From the NCBI GenBank assembly GCA_021324935.1, contig JAJPIE010000058.1, positions 1 to 43,691 on the forward strand: 43,691 nt of DNA. Direction: 5' to 3'. The notes beneath the pieces were generated by a model. That model searched no databases, had not been told where the DNA came from, and worked only from the letters and a program-made list of their open reading frames with translations. The position numbers were made by a program, and so were the translations under genes. Source of the DNA: Acidobacteriota bacterium (GTDB lineage: Bacteria; Acidobacteriota; Terriglobia; Acidiferrales; UBA7541). The number at the start of each line of letters is the position of its first letter. Within the stretch, counting starts at the first letter, position 1. This document shows positions 1 to 8,988 of this stretch, piece by piece.

Positions 1-28
1 AAAACTAAAAACTAAAAACTAAAAACTT
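1..28. repeat. A-rich heptad repeat upstream of dapA
   Basis: Three tandem copies of the heptamer CTAAAAA (5-11, 12-18, 19-25) lie just upstream of the dapA ribosome-binding site and run off the left end of the window. The same heptad, with a T/A variant, recurs at 43136-43190 between mreB and mreC. Its role is unknown; it may simply be slippage-prone intergenic sequence. Confidence 0.7.
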
Positions 29-53
29 CCAAACATCGCAAGGAGCACCAAAA

Positions 54-956
54 ATGTTTCACGGCACCGGCACTGCCCTCATAACTCCGTTCCGTACCGA
101 CGGCTCGCTCGACGAACCGGCTCTCCGCTCTCTCGTCCAGCGCCAGCTCGACGCAGGCATCAATTTCCTCGTCCCCTGCGGCACCACCGGCGAAAGCCCC
201 ACACTCTCTCACTCCGAGCATCTCCGCATCGTCGAAATCACCCTTGAAATCGCCAAGGGCAAGATCCCCGTCCTCGCTGGCGCCGGCGGCTACAACACTT
301 CCGAAGTCATCTTGCTCGCTCGTGAACTGAAATCCCTCGGTGCCGATGGCATACTTTCCGTCACTCCTTATTACAACAAGCCCACTCAGGAGGGTCTCTA
401 CCAGCACTACAAAGCCATTGCCTCGGCCGTCGATTTGCCCATCATTCTCTACAGTGTCCAGGGCCGCACCGGCGTGAACATCGAGCCCGCCACGGTCCTT
501 CGCCTCTCGCAAATCGAAAATATCGTTGGCATCAAGGAAGCCTCCGGCAATATCAACCAGATGGGCGCAATCCTTCGCCAGGCCCCAGGCAATTTCCTCG
601 TCCTCTCCGGTGACGACTCGCTTACTCTTCCGCTCCTCGCTCTCGGCGGCCACGGCCTCATCTCCGTCGTCTCCAACGAAATTCCCGCGGAGATGACCCG
701 CCTCGTCCAGGCCGCGCGCTCCGGCGATTTCGTCGAAGCCCGCCGCCTCCATTACCTCTTCCTCCCGCTCATGGACATCAACTTCGTCGAATCCAATCCC
801 ATCCCCGTCAAAGCGGCCATGGCCGAAATGGGCTTGCTTCAACCCTCTTGGCGTTTGCCGCTTGTACCTCCCAAGCCGGAAAATCTGCAAAAGATTCGCA
901 CCATTCTTGAATCTCTCAACCTCATCGAGCGTGCTCATGCTGCAAGCAAAAATTGA
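54..956 (+). CDS. dapA: 4-hydroxy-tetrahydrodipicolinate synthase
   Basis: Class I aldolase that condenses pyruvate with aspartate semialdehyde, the first committed step to diaminopimelate and lysine, in the cytosol. The 300-residue protein matches the family's length. Visible active-site residues are the Schiff-base Lys161 in GIKEASG, Tyr133, Tyr107 in TPYYNKP, the Thr44-Thr45 pair in PCGTTGES and Arg138 in GRTG. These fall at the same numbers as in the E. coli enzyme. The ATG at 54 follows an AAGGAG at 40-45. Its end overlaps the start of dapD by 20 nt, so the two are probably translationally coupled. Confidence 0.96.
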   Translation: MFHGTGTALITPFRTDGSLDEPALRSLVQRQLDAGINFLVPCGTTGESPTLSHSEHLRIVEITLEIAKGKIPVLAGAGGYNTSEVILLARELKSLGADGILSVTPYYNKPTQEGLYQHYKAIASAVDLPIILYSVQGRTGVNIEPATVLRLSQIENIVGIKEASGNINQMGAILRQAPGNFLVLSGDDSLTLPLLALGGHGLISVVSNEIPAEMTRLVQAARSGDFVEARRLHYLFLPLMDINFVESNPIPVKAAMAEMGLLQPSWRLPLVPPKPENLQKIRTILESLNLIERAHAASKN

Positions 957-1776
957 GAGCCTCTTCGACGCTCCGCCGTCCGCCTACTCGGCGGAGCATC
1001 ACACCCTCTTCGCTTCTTTCAAGCAAGGCTTGAACGACGGCACCATCCGCGCCGCAGAGCCCGATCCTTCTTCTCCCACTGGCTGGCGTGTCAACGCCTG
1101 GGTCAAGAAGGGAATTCTCCTCGGCTTCCGCATGGGCTCCATCGTGGATATGTCCCTCGACGCCGCGAAGCTCCCCTTCTTCGACAAATCCACTTATCCC
1201 GTCCACACTTTCTCTTCGGCCGACGGCGTTCGCATCGTCCCTGGTGGCTCCAGCATCCGAGACGCCTCGCACATCGCTCGCGGTGTCATCTGCATGCCTC
1301 CGATGTTCGTCAACGTCGGCGCTTATGTCGGCGAAAACTCCATGATCGATTCGCATGCCCTCGTCGGTTCTTGCGCGCAAGTCGGCCGCAACGTCCATCT
1401 CTCGGCTGCTTCTCAAATTGGTGGTGTCTTGGAACCCGTCGGCGCGCTTCCCGTCATCGTCGAAGACGACGTCCTCGTCGGCGGCAACTCTGGCATTTAT
1501 GAAGGCACCATCGTCAAGCGCGGCGCCGTCCTCGGCACCGGCGCCATCCTCAACCGTTCCATTCCCGTTTACGATTTAGTTCGCGATCGGGTTTATTCGG
1601 CTTCCGATGACCTTCCGCTCGTCATCCCCGAAGACGCCGTCGTCATCCCCGGCTCCCGCGCCGTGTCTCATCCCGCTGGCAAGAAGTGGGGACTCTCCCT
1701 CTCCTGCGCCCTCATCGTCAAGTACCGCGACTCCAAAACCTCCACCCGCATTCAGCTCGAAGACTTCCTCCGCTAG
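937..1776 (+). CDS. dapD: Tetrahydrodipicolinate N-succinyltransferase
   Basis: Transfers succinyl from succinyl-CoA to tetrahydrodipicolinate, the DapA/DapB product, and so commits this organism to the succinylase branch of diaminopimelate synthesis. The open frame extends upstream, but homology begins at MLQAKIESLF, so ATG 937 is chosen; it overlaps dapA by 20 nt. The result is 279 residues, close to the usual length of about 274. An N-terminal helical part is followed by left-handed beta-helix hexapeptide repeats from about residue 105 to 215 (for example MFVNVGAYVGENSMID and GAVLGTGAIL). No separate ribosome-binding site is obvious, which fits coupling to dapA. GTG 931 is a possible alternative start. 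Confidence 0.94.
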   Translation: MLQAKIESLFDAPPSAYSAEHHTLFASFKQGLNDGTIRAAEPDPSSPTGWRVNAWVKKGILLGFRMGSIVDMSLDAAKLPFFDKSTYPVHTFSSADGVRIVPGGSSIRDASHIARGVICMPPMFVNVGAYVGENSMIDSHALVGSCAQVGRNVHLSAASQIGGVLEPVGALPVIVEDDVLVGGNSGIYEGTIVKRGAVLGTGAILNRSIPVYDLVRDRVYSASDDLPLVIPEDAVVIPGSRAVSHPAGKKWGLSLSCALIVKYRDSKTSTRIQLEDFLR

Positions 1777-2174
1777 CGGCGATCTTTTCTTCGGTTGCTC
1801 ACTTTTTGCCCTGACAAGGGAAAAGTCCCGGCGCTGGTCGGTTCCTGGCCGGCTTCTTCCCCGTGAACTATGGCTTTTTTCGCCCTGCCCTCTCGCCGCT
1901 CCCCGCCGGATTTGTAACCCTCGCCAATATCGAATATCCGACTCCCCAATCTCTTTCTTCCGCGCATAAATTTTTTCAACGTCTCTTTCTCTTGACTTTG
2001 TCCCAATTCGCGCCAAAATCGTCCCAACGGGTGCTGTTCGGTTCGAAGAGAGCTCGGCTGTAACTTGGCCGTTCGTATCGGAAGTGGCTGTTTTTTATTT
2101 GCTTTGCCGGCTTTCGCTGCCTTCATTCTTTCTTCTGCATCCGCGCAGCTTTCCCCTTTCATAAGGAGCTCTTG
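1777..2174. other. Intergenic region upstream of the TonB-dependent receptor
   Basis: No convincing gene. The short frames here have no recognisable motif. The right half is T-rich and holds a possible sigma-70 promoter (1992-2019) and, at 2163-2168, the AAGGAG ribosome-binding site of the receptor gene. Confidence 0.6.
1992..2019 (+). promoter_or_regulatory. Possible promoter of the TonB-dependent receptor gene
   Basis: TTGACT at 1992-1997 is 16 nt from CAAAAT at 2014-2019. That is five of six matches to the -35 consensus and four of six to the -10. It would give a leader of about 150 nt before ATG 2175. This is a motif reading only. Confidence 0.3.
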
Positions 2175-5100
2175 ATGAGGTCCCTGTACTTTCTGGTGAA
2201 AGTTTCTATCTTCTTTCTTCTCACTCTGGCTTTTGTTTTCTTTGCCTCTGCACAGACTGGTACCACTTCGCTCCGTGGTACCGTCACCGACAAATCGCGC
2301 GCGGTCGTTGTCGGTGCCAAGGTCACTCTCCTGAACGCCGCCCAGAACTTCTCCCGCGATATGCTCACTTCCACCACCGGCGAATTCGAGTTTCTTGCCC
2401 TTCCTCCGGGCACCTACGTTCTCACCGTCGAAAAAGATGGTTTCAACAAGTTCGAGAATCCCAATTTGCAGCTCCTCGTCAACGTGCCCGCTACCCTCAA
2501 CGTCACCCTTCAGATCGGCTCCATGGCCACGCAAGTCGAAGTCTCCGCCGAAACCCAGACCATCAACACCACCGACGCCTCGCTCGGCATCGCCTTCGGT
2601 GAAAATCAGGTCAAGCAACTTCCGCTCGAAAGCCGCAATGTCCCCGATCTCCTCAGCCTCCAGACCGGCGTGGTCTACACCGGAGATCGCCCCGACATTA
2701 ATCAGAATGAGGACACCCGCAGCGGCGCCGTTAATGGTTCCCACAGCGATCAAAGCAACGTCACCGTCGATGGCGTCCCTGCCAACGCAAAAGGCGGCTA
2801 CGCCTTCACTTCCGTTCTGCCCGTTACTCTCGACTCGGTTCAGGAATTTCGCGTCACCACCAGCAACTACGGCGCCGACGAAGGCGTCTCCTCCGGCGCG
2901 CAAGTTGCTCTCGTCACCAAGAGCGGCACCAACGACATCCACGGCTCCGTCTACGAATACAATCGCAACTCCTATTTCAGCGCCAACGACTACTTCATCA
3001 AGGCGGCGCAACTCGGCAGCGACGCGCCCAACAAGCCCCAGCAGCTCAATCGCAATATCTTTGGCGCCTCTCTCGGCGGCCCCATCAAGAAAGATCGCCT
3101 CTTCCTCTTTATGAATTTCGAGGGTTATCGCGACGCCGAAGCTATCAGCGTCGTTCGTACTGTCCCCACCGCTGCTCTCCGCGACGGTGTCGTGCAGTAT
3201 CTGTGTCCGCTGCTCCCCAGTGGCCAGTTGGATACCAACACTTGCCCAGGCAACACGGTTTCCGGCCTCACCCCCGGCTCTTCCTATACTGCTCCCGCGG
3301 GCTATTTCGCACTCTCGCCCCAACAACTCACGAAGATGGACCAGACCATCGGTCCCCCGGGCACACCCCTCGGCCCCAATCCGGTTGTCATTTCCTACAT
3401 GCAGAAAAAATACGGCGTCTACCTCCCCAACGACTCCACCACCGGCGATCTCGTCAATACCGCCGGTTACCGTTTTGCCGCTCCCACCACCACAAAGAAA
3501 AACTGGTATATAGCCAAGCTCGATTACAACATCACCCCCGACGCCAAGCACCGCCTTTCCGTCAGCGGCGCTCTCGCCAACGAAAATTCCGACGCTTCCA
3601 CATTGGAAGCCCCCTTCTTGCCAGGTGCTCCCGCCGAAAAGACTCTCGTGGACTTCAACAAGGGCATCATCGCCGGTTATTCCGCCGTCCTTACCTCGAC
3701 GTTGATCAACAACCTCCGTTATGGCTTTATCCGCCAGAGTCTCGGCACCATCGGCGATTCCAATCAGCCCTGGAACTTCCTATCTGCCTTTTCTCAGGGC
3801 ATCACCTATTCCTCCGCTTTCCAGCGGCCTACCCACAACATCACCGATGATGTTTCCTGGATTCATGGCCGGCACACCTGGCAGTTTGGTATCCAGTTTT
3901 CTTTCATGCGCAATCCGGAATCCAACTACAACAACTCTTTCGACAGCGGCTATGCCAATCAGAACTGGTTCCTGAATTCCGGCCTTTCCACCACCAATTC
4001 GCCGCTCAACCCCGGACTGAACAGCTACCCGGCCGTGGACTCTTCTTTCCAGGGAAATTACGATGCCGTCGTCACCTCGCTCCTCGGAATGATCACTCTC
4101 GGTAACGCCGTCTACAATTACCAGCGCAATGGCTCCGCACTTCCCCCCAATGCTCCTGTGGTTCGCCACTTTGCCGAAGATTCCTACGAGATGTATGCGC
4201 AGGATGTCTGGAAGGTGAAGCCTACTTTCACCCTCACTCTTGGCCTTCGCTACTCCCTCTTTTCCCCCCCGTGGGAAACCAACGGCCTTCAAGTCACTCC
4301 CACCACCAGCCTGGGCGACTGGTTTAACCAGCGGGGCGCGGGCATGCTCCAGGGTCTCCCCACCAATCGTCTTGCTCCGATAACCTACAACTGGTCCGGC
4401 CCCGCCAACGGCAAGCCCGGCTTTTACAATTGGGATTATCACAACTTCGGTCCTCGCGTGGCCTTCGCCTGGTCTCCCGCCTCCACCTCTGGCCTTCTCG
4501 GCTCCCTCTTTGGCGGCCCGGGCAAGACCAGCATCCGCGCTGGTTTTGGCATCGTCTACGACCGCGTCGGCGAAAGCCTCGTCGACACCTTTGACCAGAA
4601 CGGCGCCTTCGGTCTTTCCAGCATCCTCACCAACCCTTCCAACGTCGAGCAATCCACCTTTGCCCCCCGTCTTACCAACATGAACGTGATTCCTTCCACA
4701 GACTACGCGGGCAATCCCATTCTCTTGCCAGACACCGGCTCCAGCTTTCCGAAGACCTACCCGCTCGGCGTTGGTGCCATCACTTGGGGCATCGACGACA
4801 AGCTGAAAACCCCCTACTCCTACACCATCGATCTGGCCGTTTCCCGCGAGCTTCCTTCCGGCTTCTCCCTGGACGTCGCCTACGTCGGCCGTCTCTCCCA
4901 CCGCCTCCTCGCGCAAAGCGACTTGGCCATGCCTCTCGACATCTTCGACAAAAAGGCGGGCATCGATTACTTCACCGCTGAACAAGCCTTGGCCAAGGTC
5001 TTCCGTCCGTATCTAAAGGCGGGCCAGAACGACGCCACCACCGTCTTCAATCCCAGCCAATTGCCCCAAAATGTCCAGCAGTTCTGGATCGATCAAATCC

Positions 5101-6179
5101 AGGCTCTCGCTCCCGGCGGGGCCTACACGATCAGCAGTTGCACCGCTCCAGCAAACAATCCCACCGGCGCACCTGTCGCCCAGGGAACCACGAATCCTGT
5201 CATTTTTGCCTTCGACGTTTTCTGCGGCACTCACTTCAACGACTCGTTGGGCCTCTACAAACTCGACTTCAACGGTTTTCCCGACTTTAACAACCCAAAT
5301 CAGACCTACTTCACCTCCGGCGGCCAATATTCCTACTACTCCTCCCAATTCAGCTCTCTCTATGCCTGGCGTTCCATCGCTCCGTCCAATTACAACGCCA
5401 TGGAGGTCAGCCTCCACCATCGCATGAGTCACGGCTTGCAGCTCGACTTCAACTACACCTTCTCCAAGTCCATCGACCTTTCCTCCAACGCCGAACGCGT
5501 CGGCGCGGCCAGCAACTCCAGCCTGCTCGAGCCCAACAGCAACATCATCAATTCCTGGACCCCGCAAAACCAGCGCGGCGTTTCCTCCTTCGACCTGACC
5601 CACCAGTTCAACGCCAACTGGATCTACGAACTGCCCTTCGGCCGCGGAAAGTGGCTCGGCAAAGACGTCAATCGCTTGGCTGACGCCTTCATCGGTGGCT
5701 GGCAGCTCACCGGCCTCTTCCGTCTGACCAGCGGCTTCCCCATCAGCGTCGATAACGGCACCAGCAACTACCCGACGAACTTCGAACTCGAGGGCAACGC
5801 CAACCAGGTTTCTCCGGTGCAGACCGGCGTTTATTTCAACACCGGTCGGCCCAATCTCTTCTCCAACGGTCCCGCGGCCATCGCTGCTTTTGACTATGCC
5901 TACGCGGGCCAGGCCGGCCAACGTGACATCATCCGCGGCGACGGCTTCTTCACCATTGATATGGGTCTTGCCAAGCGCTGGACTATGCCCTGGAGCGAGA
6001 GGCAGACCCTCCAGTTCCGTTGGGAGGTCTTCAACCTTACTAACAGTGTTCGCTATGACGTCCAGGCCGGCCTGCTCAATGGCAGCCTCGGTCTTGGCAG
6101 CGGCGGCAGCTTCGGCAACTATGGCGGCTTGCTCACCAACCCGCGCATCATGCAATTCGCCCTGCGCTACGAATTCTGA
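2175..6179 (+). CDS. TonB-dependent receptor with CarboxypepD_reg-like N-terminus
   Basis: Outer-membrane, proton-motive-force-driven uptake receptor of the large Oar-like type abundant in Acidobacteriota. Residues 1-27 form a signal peptide ending near FASAQ. Residues about 33-115 are a carboxypeptidase-regulatory-like (Cna-B type) beta-sandwich with SLRGTVTDKSRAVVVGAKV and FEFLALPPGTYVL. A plug domain follows (about 130-245, with SNVTVDGVPANAKGG and SVQEFRVTTSNYGAD), then a long barrel ending in the aromatic FALRYEF expected for BAM-assembled porins. ATG 2175 has AAGGAG six bases upstream; the frame also opens with TTG at 2172. The protein has 1334 residues. No surface lipoprotein, TonB or glycosidase gene is adjacent, so the substrate cannot be inferred. 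Confidence 0.93.
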   Translation: MRSLYFLVKVSIFFLLTLAFVFFASAQTGTTSLRGTVTDKSRAVVVGAKVTLLNAAQNFSRDMLTSTTGEFEFLALPPGTYVLTVEKDGFNKFENPNLQLLVNVPATLNVTLQIGSMATQVEVSAETQTINTTDASLGIAFGENQVKQLPLESRNVPDLLSLQTGVVYTGDRPDINQNEDTRSGAVNGSHSDQSNVTVDGVPANAKGGYAFTSVLPVTLDSVQEFRVTTSNYGADEGVSSGAQVALVTKSGTNDIHGSVYEYNRNSYFSANDYFIKAAQLGSDAPNKPQQLNRNIFGASLGGPIKKDRLFLFMNFEGYRDAEAISVVRTVPTAALRDGVVQYLCPLLPSGQLDTNTCPGNTVSGLTPGSSYTAPAGYFALSPQQLTKMDQTIGPPGTPLGPNPVVISYMQKKYGVYLPNDSTTGDLVNTAGYRFAAPTTTKKNWYIAKLDYNITPDAKHRLSVSGALANENSDASTLEAPFLPGAPAEKTLVDFNKGIIAGYSAVLTSTLINNLRYGFIRQSLGTIGDSNQPWNFLSAFSQGITYSSAFQRPTHNITDDVSWIHGRHTWQFGIQFSFMRNPESNYNNSFDSGYANQNWFLNSGLSTTNSPLNPGLNSYPAVDSSFQGNYDAVVTSLLGMITLGNAVYNYQRNGSALPPNAPVVRHFAEDSYEMYAQDVWKVKPTFTLTLGLRYSLFSPPWETNGLQVTPTTSLGDWFNQRGAGMLQGLPTNRLAPITYNWSGPANGKPGFYNWDYHNFGPRVAFAWSPASTSGLLGSLFGGPGKTSIRAGFGIVYDRVGESLVDTFDQNGAFGLSSILTNPSNVEQSTFAPRLTNMNVIPSTDYAGNPILLPDTGSSFPKTYPLGVGAITWGIDDKLKTPYSYTIDLAVSRELPSGFSLDVAYVGRLSHRLLAQSDLAMPLDIFDKKAGIDYFTAEQALAKVFRPYLKAGQNDATTVFNPSQLPQNVQQFWIDQIQALAPGGAYTISSCTAPANNPTGAPVAQGTTNPVIFAFDVFCGTHFNDSLGLYKLDFNGFPDFNNPNQTYFTSGGQYSYYSSQFSSLYAWRSIAPSNYNAMEVSLHHRMSHGLQLDFNYTFSKSIDLSSNAERVGAASNSSLLEPNSNIINSWTPQNQRGVSSFDLTHQFNANWIYELPFGRGKWLGKDVNRLADAFIGGWQLTGLFRLTSGFPISVDNGTSNYPTNFELEGNANQVSPVQTGVYFNTGRPNLFSNGPAAIAAFDYAYAGQAGQRDIIRGDGFFTIDMGLAKRWTMPWSERQTLQFRWEVFNLTNSVRYDVQAGLLNGSLGLGSGGSFGNYGGLLTNPRIMQFALRYEF

Positions 6180-6186
6180 CGCACTG

Positions 6187-6278
6187 GTGGCACGGGCTCC
6201 AGCCTGTGCGCGCTTCCTGTATGGGCGGCTTTATGCCGCCCTCTGTCGATTTTGGGTGGCACAGGGTTTAGCCTGTGT
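6187..6278. repeat. Cluster of three intergenic palindromes downstream of the receptor gene
   Basis: Two copies of a GTGGCACGGGCTYYAGCCTGTG-like element (6187-6209 and 6256-6278) flank one GGGCGGC-TTTAT-GCCGCCC hairpin (6223-6241, 7-bp stem). Relatives of these elements recur elsewhere in the window (7775-7832, 8691-8801, 25695-25804, 38408-38427, 40642-40662). They may help terminate receptor transcription, but no T-run follows. Confidence 0.7.
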
Positions 6279-6409
6279 CCGCGACGCCTGACGGTTGTGC
6301 GCTAATCCACTTTAGGCAACCCGCAGGATCACTCCTCCCCGTGTCCCCCGCCATTCTCCCCTCCAATCAAATGCCGTATCATTGCTTTGTTCTTCCAGGA
6401 GATACCCTC

Positions 6410-7747
6410 GTGATTCCACGCTACACTCGCAAGGATATGGGCCACGTCTGGAGCGACGCCAACAAATACCAGCGCTGGCTCGACGTCGAACTCGCCGCCG
6501 CCGAAACTCTCGCCGAAGCCGGCCTTGTCCCCAAGGAAGCCGCCGCCACCCTCCGCGCCAAAGCCAAGGTCGATGCCCATCGCATCAACGAACTCGAATC
6601 CCGCGTCAAGCACGACGTCATCGCCTTCACCATGGCCGTCGGCGAATCCATCGGCGATCCCGCGGCAGCCCGCTGGCTCCATTACGGCATGACCTCCAAC
6701 GACGTCGTCGACACCGCCCAGGCCCTCCTCGTCCGCGACGCCTCGCATCTCATCGAACGTGGTCTCGTCCTGTTCGGCGAAATCCTCGACCTCCGCGCCC
6801 ACGAGTTTCGCCACACTCCCCAGATTGGCCGCACCCACGGCATCCACGCCGAACCCATCACCTTCGGACTGAAAATCGCCAATTGGTTCGCCGAAAATCA
6901 GCGCAATATCGCTCGCTTCCGCGAAGCCGCCCGCAACATGGAATTTGGCAAAATCTCCGGCGCCGTCGGCAACGCCTCCCACCTCGGCCCCGATATCGAA
7001 GAAAAAATCTGCCGCCGCCTCGGCCTTCAGGTCACTTCCGTCGCTTCCCAGGTCATTCAGCGCGATCGCCACGCGCAGTACGTCAGTGTTCTCGCACTCA
7101 TTGCCGCTTCGCTCGAAAAAATCGCTCTCGAAATCCGCCATCTCCAGCGCACTGAAGTCCGCGAAGCCGAGGAGCACTTCGCCTCCGAGCAGCGCGGCAG
7201 CTCCGCCATGCCCCACAAGCGCAATCCTGTCACTTCTGAGCAGGTCTGCGGCCTCGCTCGTCTCGTCCGCGGCAATATGCTCGCCGCCTATGAAAACGTC
7301 GCCCTCTGGCACGAGCGCGACATCTCTCACTCCAGTGTCGAGCGCGTCATCCTCCCAGACTCCACCATCCTCGTCGACTACATGCTCGCCAAAATGACCC
7401 AGATCGTCGGCGAACTCCGCGTTTTTCCCGAACGCATGCTCCGCAATCTCGAATCCACTCACGGTCTCGTTTTCTCCGGCCAGCTCCTTCAGGACCTCGT
7501 CGAAAAAGGCATGCCCCGCGACGACGCTTACAAAGCCGTCCAGGAGAACGCCATGGCCGCTTGGGAATCGGACACCAGCTTCCGCGATCGCGTCGCCAAA
7601 GATGCTCGCATCGCCAAATTCCTTTCCCCGCAGGATCTCGACCACACCTTCGATCTTCAGCGCCAGCTCCGCTACGTCGACAACATCTTCGACCGCGTCT
7701 TCGGCGCCCACCCCGCCGGCGAACTCGGTGCCGCCACCCGCGCCTGA
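6410..7747 (+). CDS. purB: Adenylosuccinate lyase
   Basis: Fumarase/aspartase-superfamily enzyme that removes fumarate from SAICAR and from adenylosuccinate in purine synthesis. The frame is open further upstream, but GTG 6410 has AGGAG at 6397-6401, eight bases away, and gives the family's usual N-terminus (IPRYTRKDMGHVWSD) and length (445 residues). Visible motifs are GRTHGIHAEP with the catalytic His143, TSNDVVDTA around residue 96, and the superfamily signature GSSAMPHKRNP at 263-273 with the catalytic serine. It stands alone between the receptor gene and a repeat-rich spacer, with no other pur gene in the window. Confidence 0.96.
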   Translation: MIPRYTRKDMGHVWSDANKYQRWLDVELAAAETLAEAGLVPKEAAATLRAKAKVDAHRINELESRVKHDVIAFTMAVGESIGDPAAARWLHYGMTSNDVVDTAQALLVRDASHLIERGLVLFGEILDLRAHEFRHTPQIGRTHGIHAEPITFGLKIANWFAENQRNIARFREAARNMEFGKISGAVGNASHLGPDIEEKICRRLGLQVTSVASQVIQRDRHAQYVSVLALIAASLEKIALEIRHLQRTEVREAEEHFASEQRGSSAMPHKRNPVTSEQVCGLARLVRGNMLAAYENVALWHERDISHSSVERVILPDSTILVDYMLAKMTQIVGELRVFPERMLRNLESTHGLVFSGQLLQDLVEKGMPRDDAYKAVQENAMAAWESDTSFRDRVAKDARIAKFLSPQDLDHTFDLQRQLRYVDNIFDRVFGAHPAGELGAATRA

Positions 7748-8006
7748 CCCTTGCTGGCTCCTGCCCGCAAGTGCTCCGCTGTAGTGGCCGAACTTCAGAT
7801 CGGCCACCAGTAGCACGGGCTTCAGCCTGGGTTCTTCGCCCGTCGTGGCCGGGCTTGCTCGGCCTTCCTTGTTTTTTCTCTCATCCCGTTCCCCGGCCGG
7901 AGCGGCCCGATTTTCTCTTCCTGCCGTTTTAGCGCCCGTCGGGCCCCGAAGCGGAGTGACTCGGGTATCCAACCCAACGTTTTCCCCTCTCGCCCAAAAA
8001 CAAAAA
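7748..8006. other. Spacer between purB and the efp terminator
   Basis: No gene supported. It contains the palindromic repeats at 7775-7832 and then GC-rich sequence up to the A-tract of the efp terminator. Confidence 0.6.
7775..7832. repeat. Two adjacent palindromic repeats
   Basis: The first contains GGCCGAACTTCAGATCGGCC, a near-perfect palindrome. Positions 7775-7806 match 25730-25761 exactly over 32 nt. The second (about 7811-7832) is the CACGGGCTTCAGCCTG type also seen at 6187-6278. Both have the central CTTCAG. Confidence 0.8.
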
Positions 8007-8030
8007 GGCCTCCGGTCACCCGGAGGCCTC
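8001..8030 (-). terminator. Rho-independent terminator of efp
   Basis: A perfect 10-bp stem AGGCCTCCGG/CCGGAGGCCT (8007-8016 with 8021-8030) has a 4-nt loop. On the - strand it is followed by TTTTTGTTTTT. It lies about 55 nt beyond the efp stop codon. Read on the + strand the downstream tract is only TCTTCTTC, so it would be much weaker for purB. Confidence 0.9.
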
Positions 8031-8084
8031 TTCTTCACCTCTTTCCGAACCGAAAACCTCTCGGCCCGTCTGCGGAGGCGGAAT

Positions 8085-8651
8085 CTATTCCACGCGCTGT
8101 ACGTATCGCGCTTCCGAAGTGTCCACGCGGATCCGGTCTCCCTCGTTCACGAACGGCGGCACGTTCACCACCAGCCCCGTCTCCAGCGTCGCCGGCTTCA
8201 TCACCGCGCTCGCCGTCGCTTTCTGCAGCGTCGGCTCCGTCTGCACTACCTTCAGATCCATCGTGTCCGGCAAATCCACCCCGATGGCCTTCTCGTTGTG
8301 AAACTCGATCTTCACCACCGTGTTCGGCACCAGGTAGTACACCGTCTCCCCGAGCTCTTCCTTGTTCATGTGCATCTGCTCGTAGGTTTCCGTGTTCATG
8401 AAGTAGTATTCGTCGCCCTCGTTGTACAAATATTCGAACTCGATCTCATCCAATATCGCCCGGTCCACGAACTCTTCCGCCCGGAACCGGTAATCGATGA
8501 TCGACCCCGTCCGCAGGTTCTTCATCCGCGTCTGCATCGACCCGCGCTTGTTCCCAGGCGTCCGGTGCTCCGTGCTAAAGACCGAATACAAATCCCCCTC
8601 GTGTTGGATCACCATCCCGGGGCGCAGTAATGTCGCTTTAATGCTGCTCAT
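8085..8651 (-). CDS. efp: Elongation factor P
   Basis: Translation factor that binds between the P and E sites and relieves stalling at polyproline. The start MSSIKATLLRPGMV (ATG at 8651, purine-rich AGAGGGA upstream) gives 188 residues; an upstream in-frame ATG at 8669 is less likely. The three-domain layout is visible: KOW-like N-domain (1-65), central OB domain (about 70-128, with YYFMNTETYEQ) and C-terminal OB domain (about 130-188, with GLVVNVPPFVNEGDRIRVDT). At the tip loop the sequence is TPGNKRG. Aligned without gaps to E. coli, position 34 is Asn and the lysine is at 35. No epmA/epmB or other modification gene is nearby. Confidence 0.95.
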   Translation of the reverse strand: MSSIKATLLRPGMVIQHEGDLYSVFSTEHRTPGNKRGSMQTRMKNLRTGSIIDYRFRAEEFVDRAILDEIEFEYLYNEGDEYYFMNTETYEQMHMNKEELGETVYYLVPNTVVKIEFHNEKAIGVDLPDTMDLKVVQTEPTLQKATASAVMKPATLETGLVVNVPPFVNEGDRIRVDTSEARYVQRVE

Positions 8652-8690
8652 AAGTTCCCTCTGCCGCACATCGCGGCCTCTATTCTGGTG

Positions 8691-8801
8691 TAGGGGCGGC
8701 TTCTTGCCCTGATCTCCGAGAAGGGTTACGCCGCCTTTCTTTCGTCGCGCCGGCTTCTAACCTGCAAGCCCTCACGTAGCGGCCGATCTTTAGATCGGCC
8801 A
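8691..8801. repeat. Two palindromic repeats in the efp leader
   Basis: TAGGGGCGGCTTCTTGCCCT (8691-8710) belongs to the GGGCGGC type. GGCCGATCTTTAGATCGGCC (8781-8800) is a perfect inverted repeat with a 9-bp stem and a TT centre. The second would form a stable hairpin in the efp leader RNA about 130 nt before the start codon. Confidence 0.75.
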
Positions 8802-8946
8802 AAAGTCTTAGGAGTCCTGACTCTCAATCCGAGCCGCAACTCGCCCCCCGAGGAATTGTCTTTCTTCCTCTGCTTCCACAGTGAAAATATCCCTTGCTAT
8901 ATCGCAAATTCCAGACCGCAACCCGAAGGAGCGACGCGTGGAATAA

Positions 8947-8981
8947 CCGGGGCACGCCGGCAAAACCCGGCTCCCGGCGTG
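8947..8981 (-). promoter_or_regulatory. Predicted hairpin/pseudoknot at the 5' end of the efp leader
   Basis: On the - strand, CACGCCGG (8981-8974) pairs with CCGGCGTG (8960-8953), an 8-bp stem with a 13-nt loop. Five loop bases (8970-8966) are complementary to 8951-8947 just after the stem, which would allow an H-type pseudoknot. The stem begins about where transcription from the promoter at 8989-9018 should start. It is either a 5' stabiliser or an unrecognised regulatory element; I do not match it to a known riboswitch. Confidence 0.35.
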
Positions 8982-8988
8982 AATTCTC

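Noticed and set aside
1773..3551. 592-residue open frame on the - strand across the receptor gene
   Set aside because: It is a mirror of the GC-rich third positions of the real gene: repetitive Gly/Ala/Asp/Val composition, no domain, and it overlaps a strongly supported protein.
6329..8038. 569-residue open frame antisense to purB
   Set aside because: Same cause. Low-complexity Gly/Asp/Glu/Ala sequence without motifs, extending over the efp terminator.
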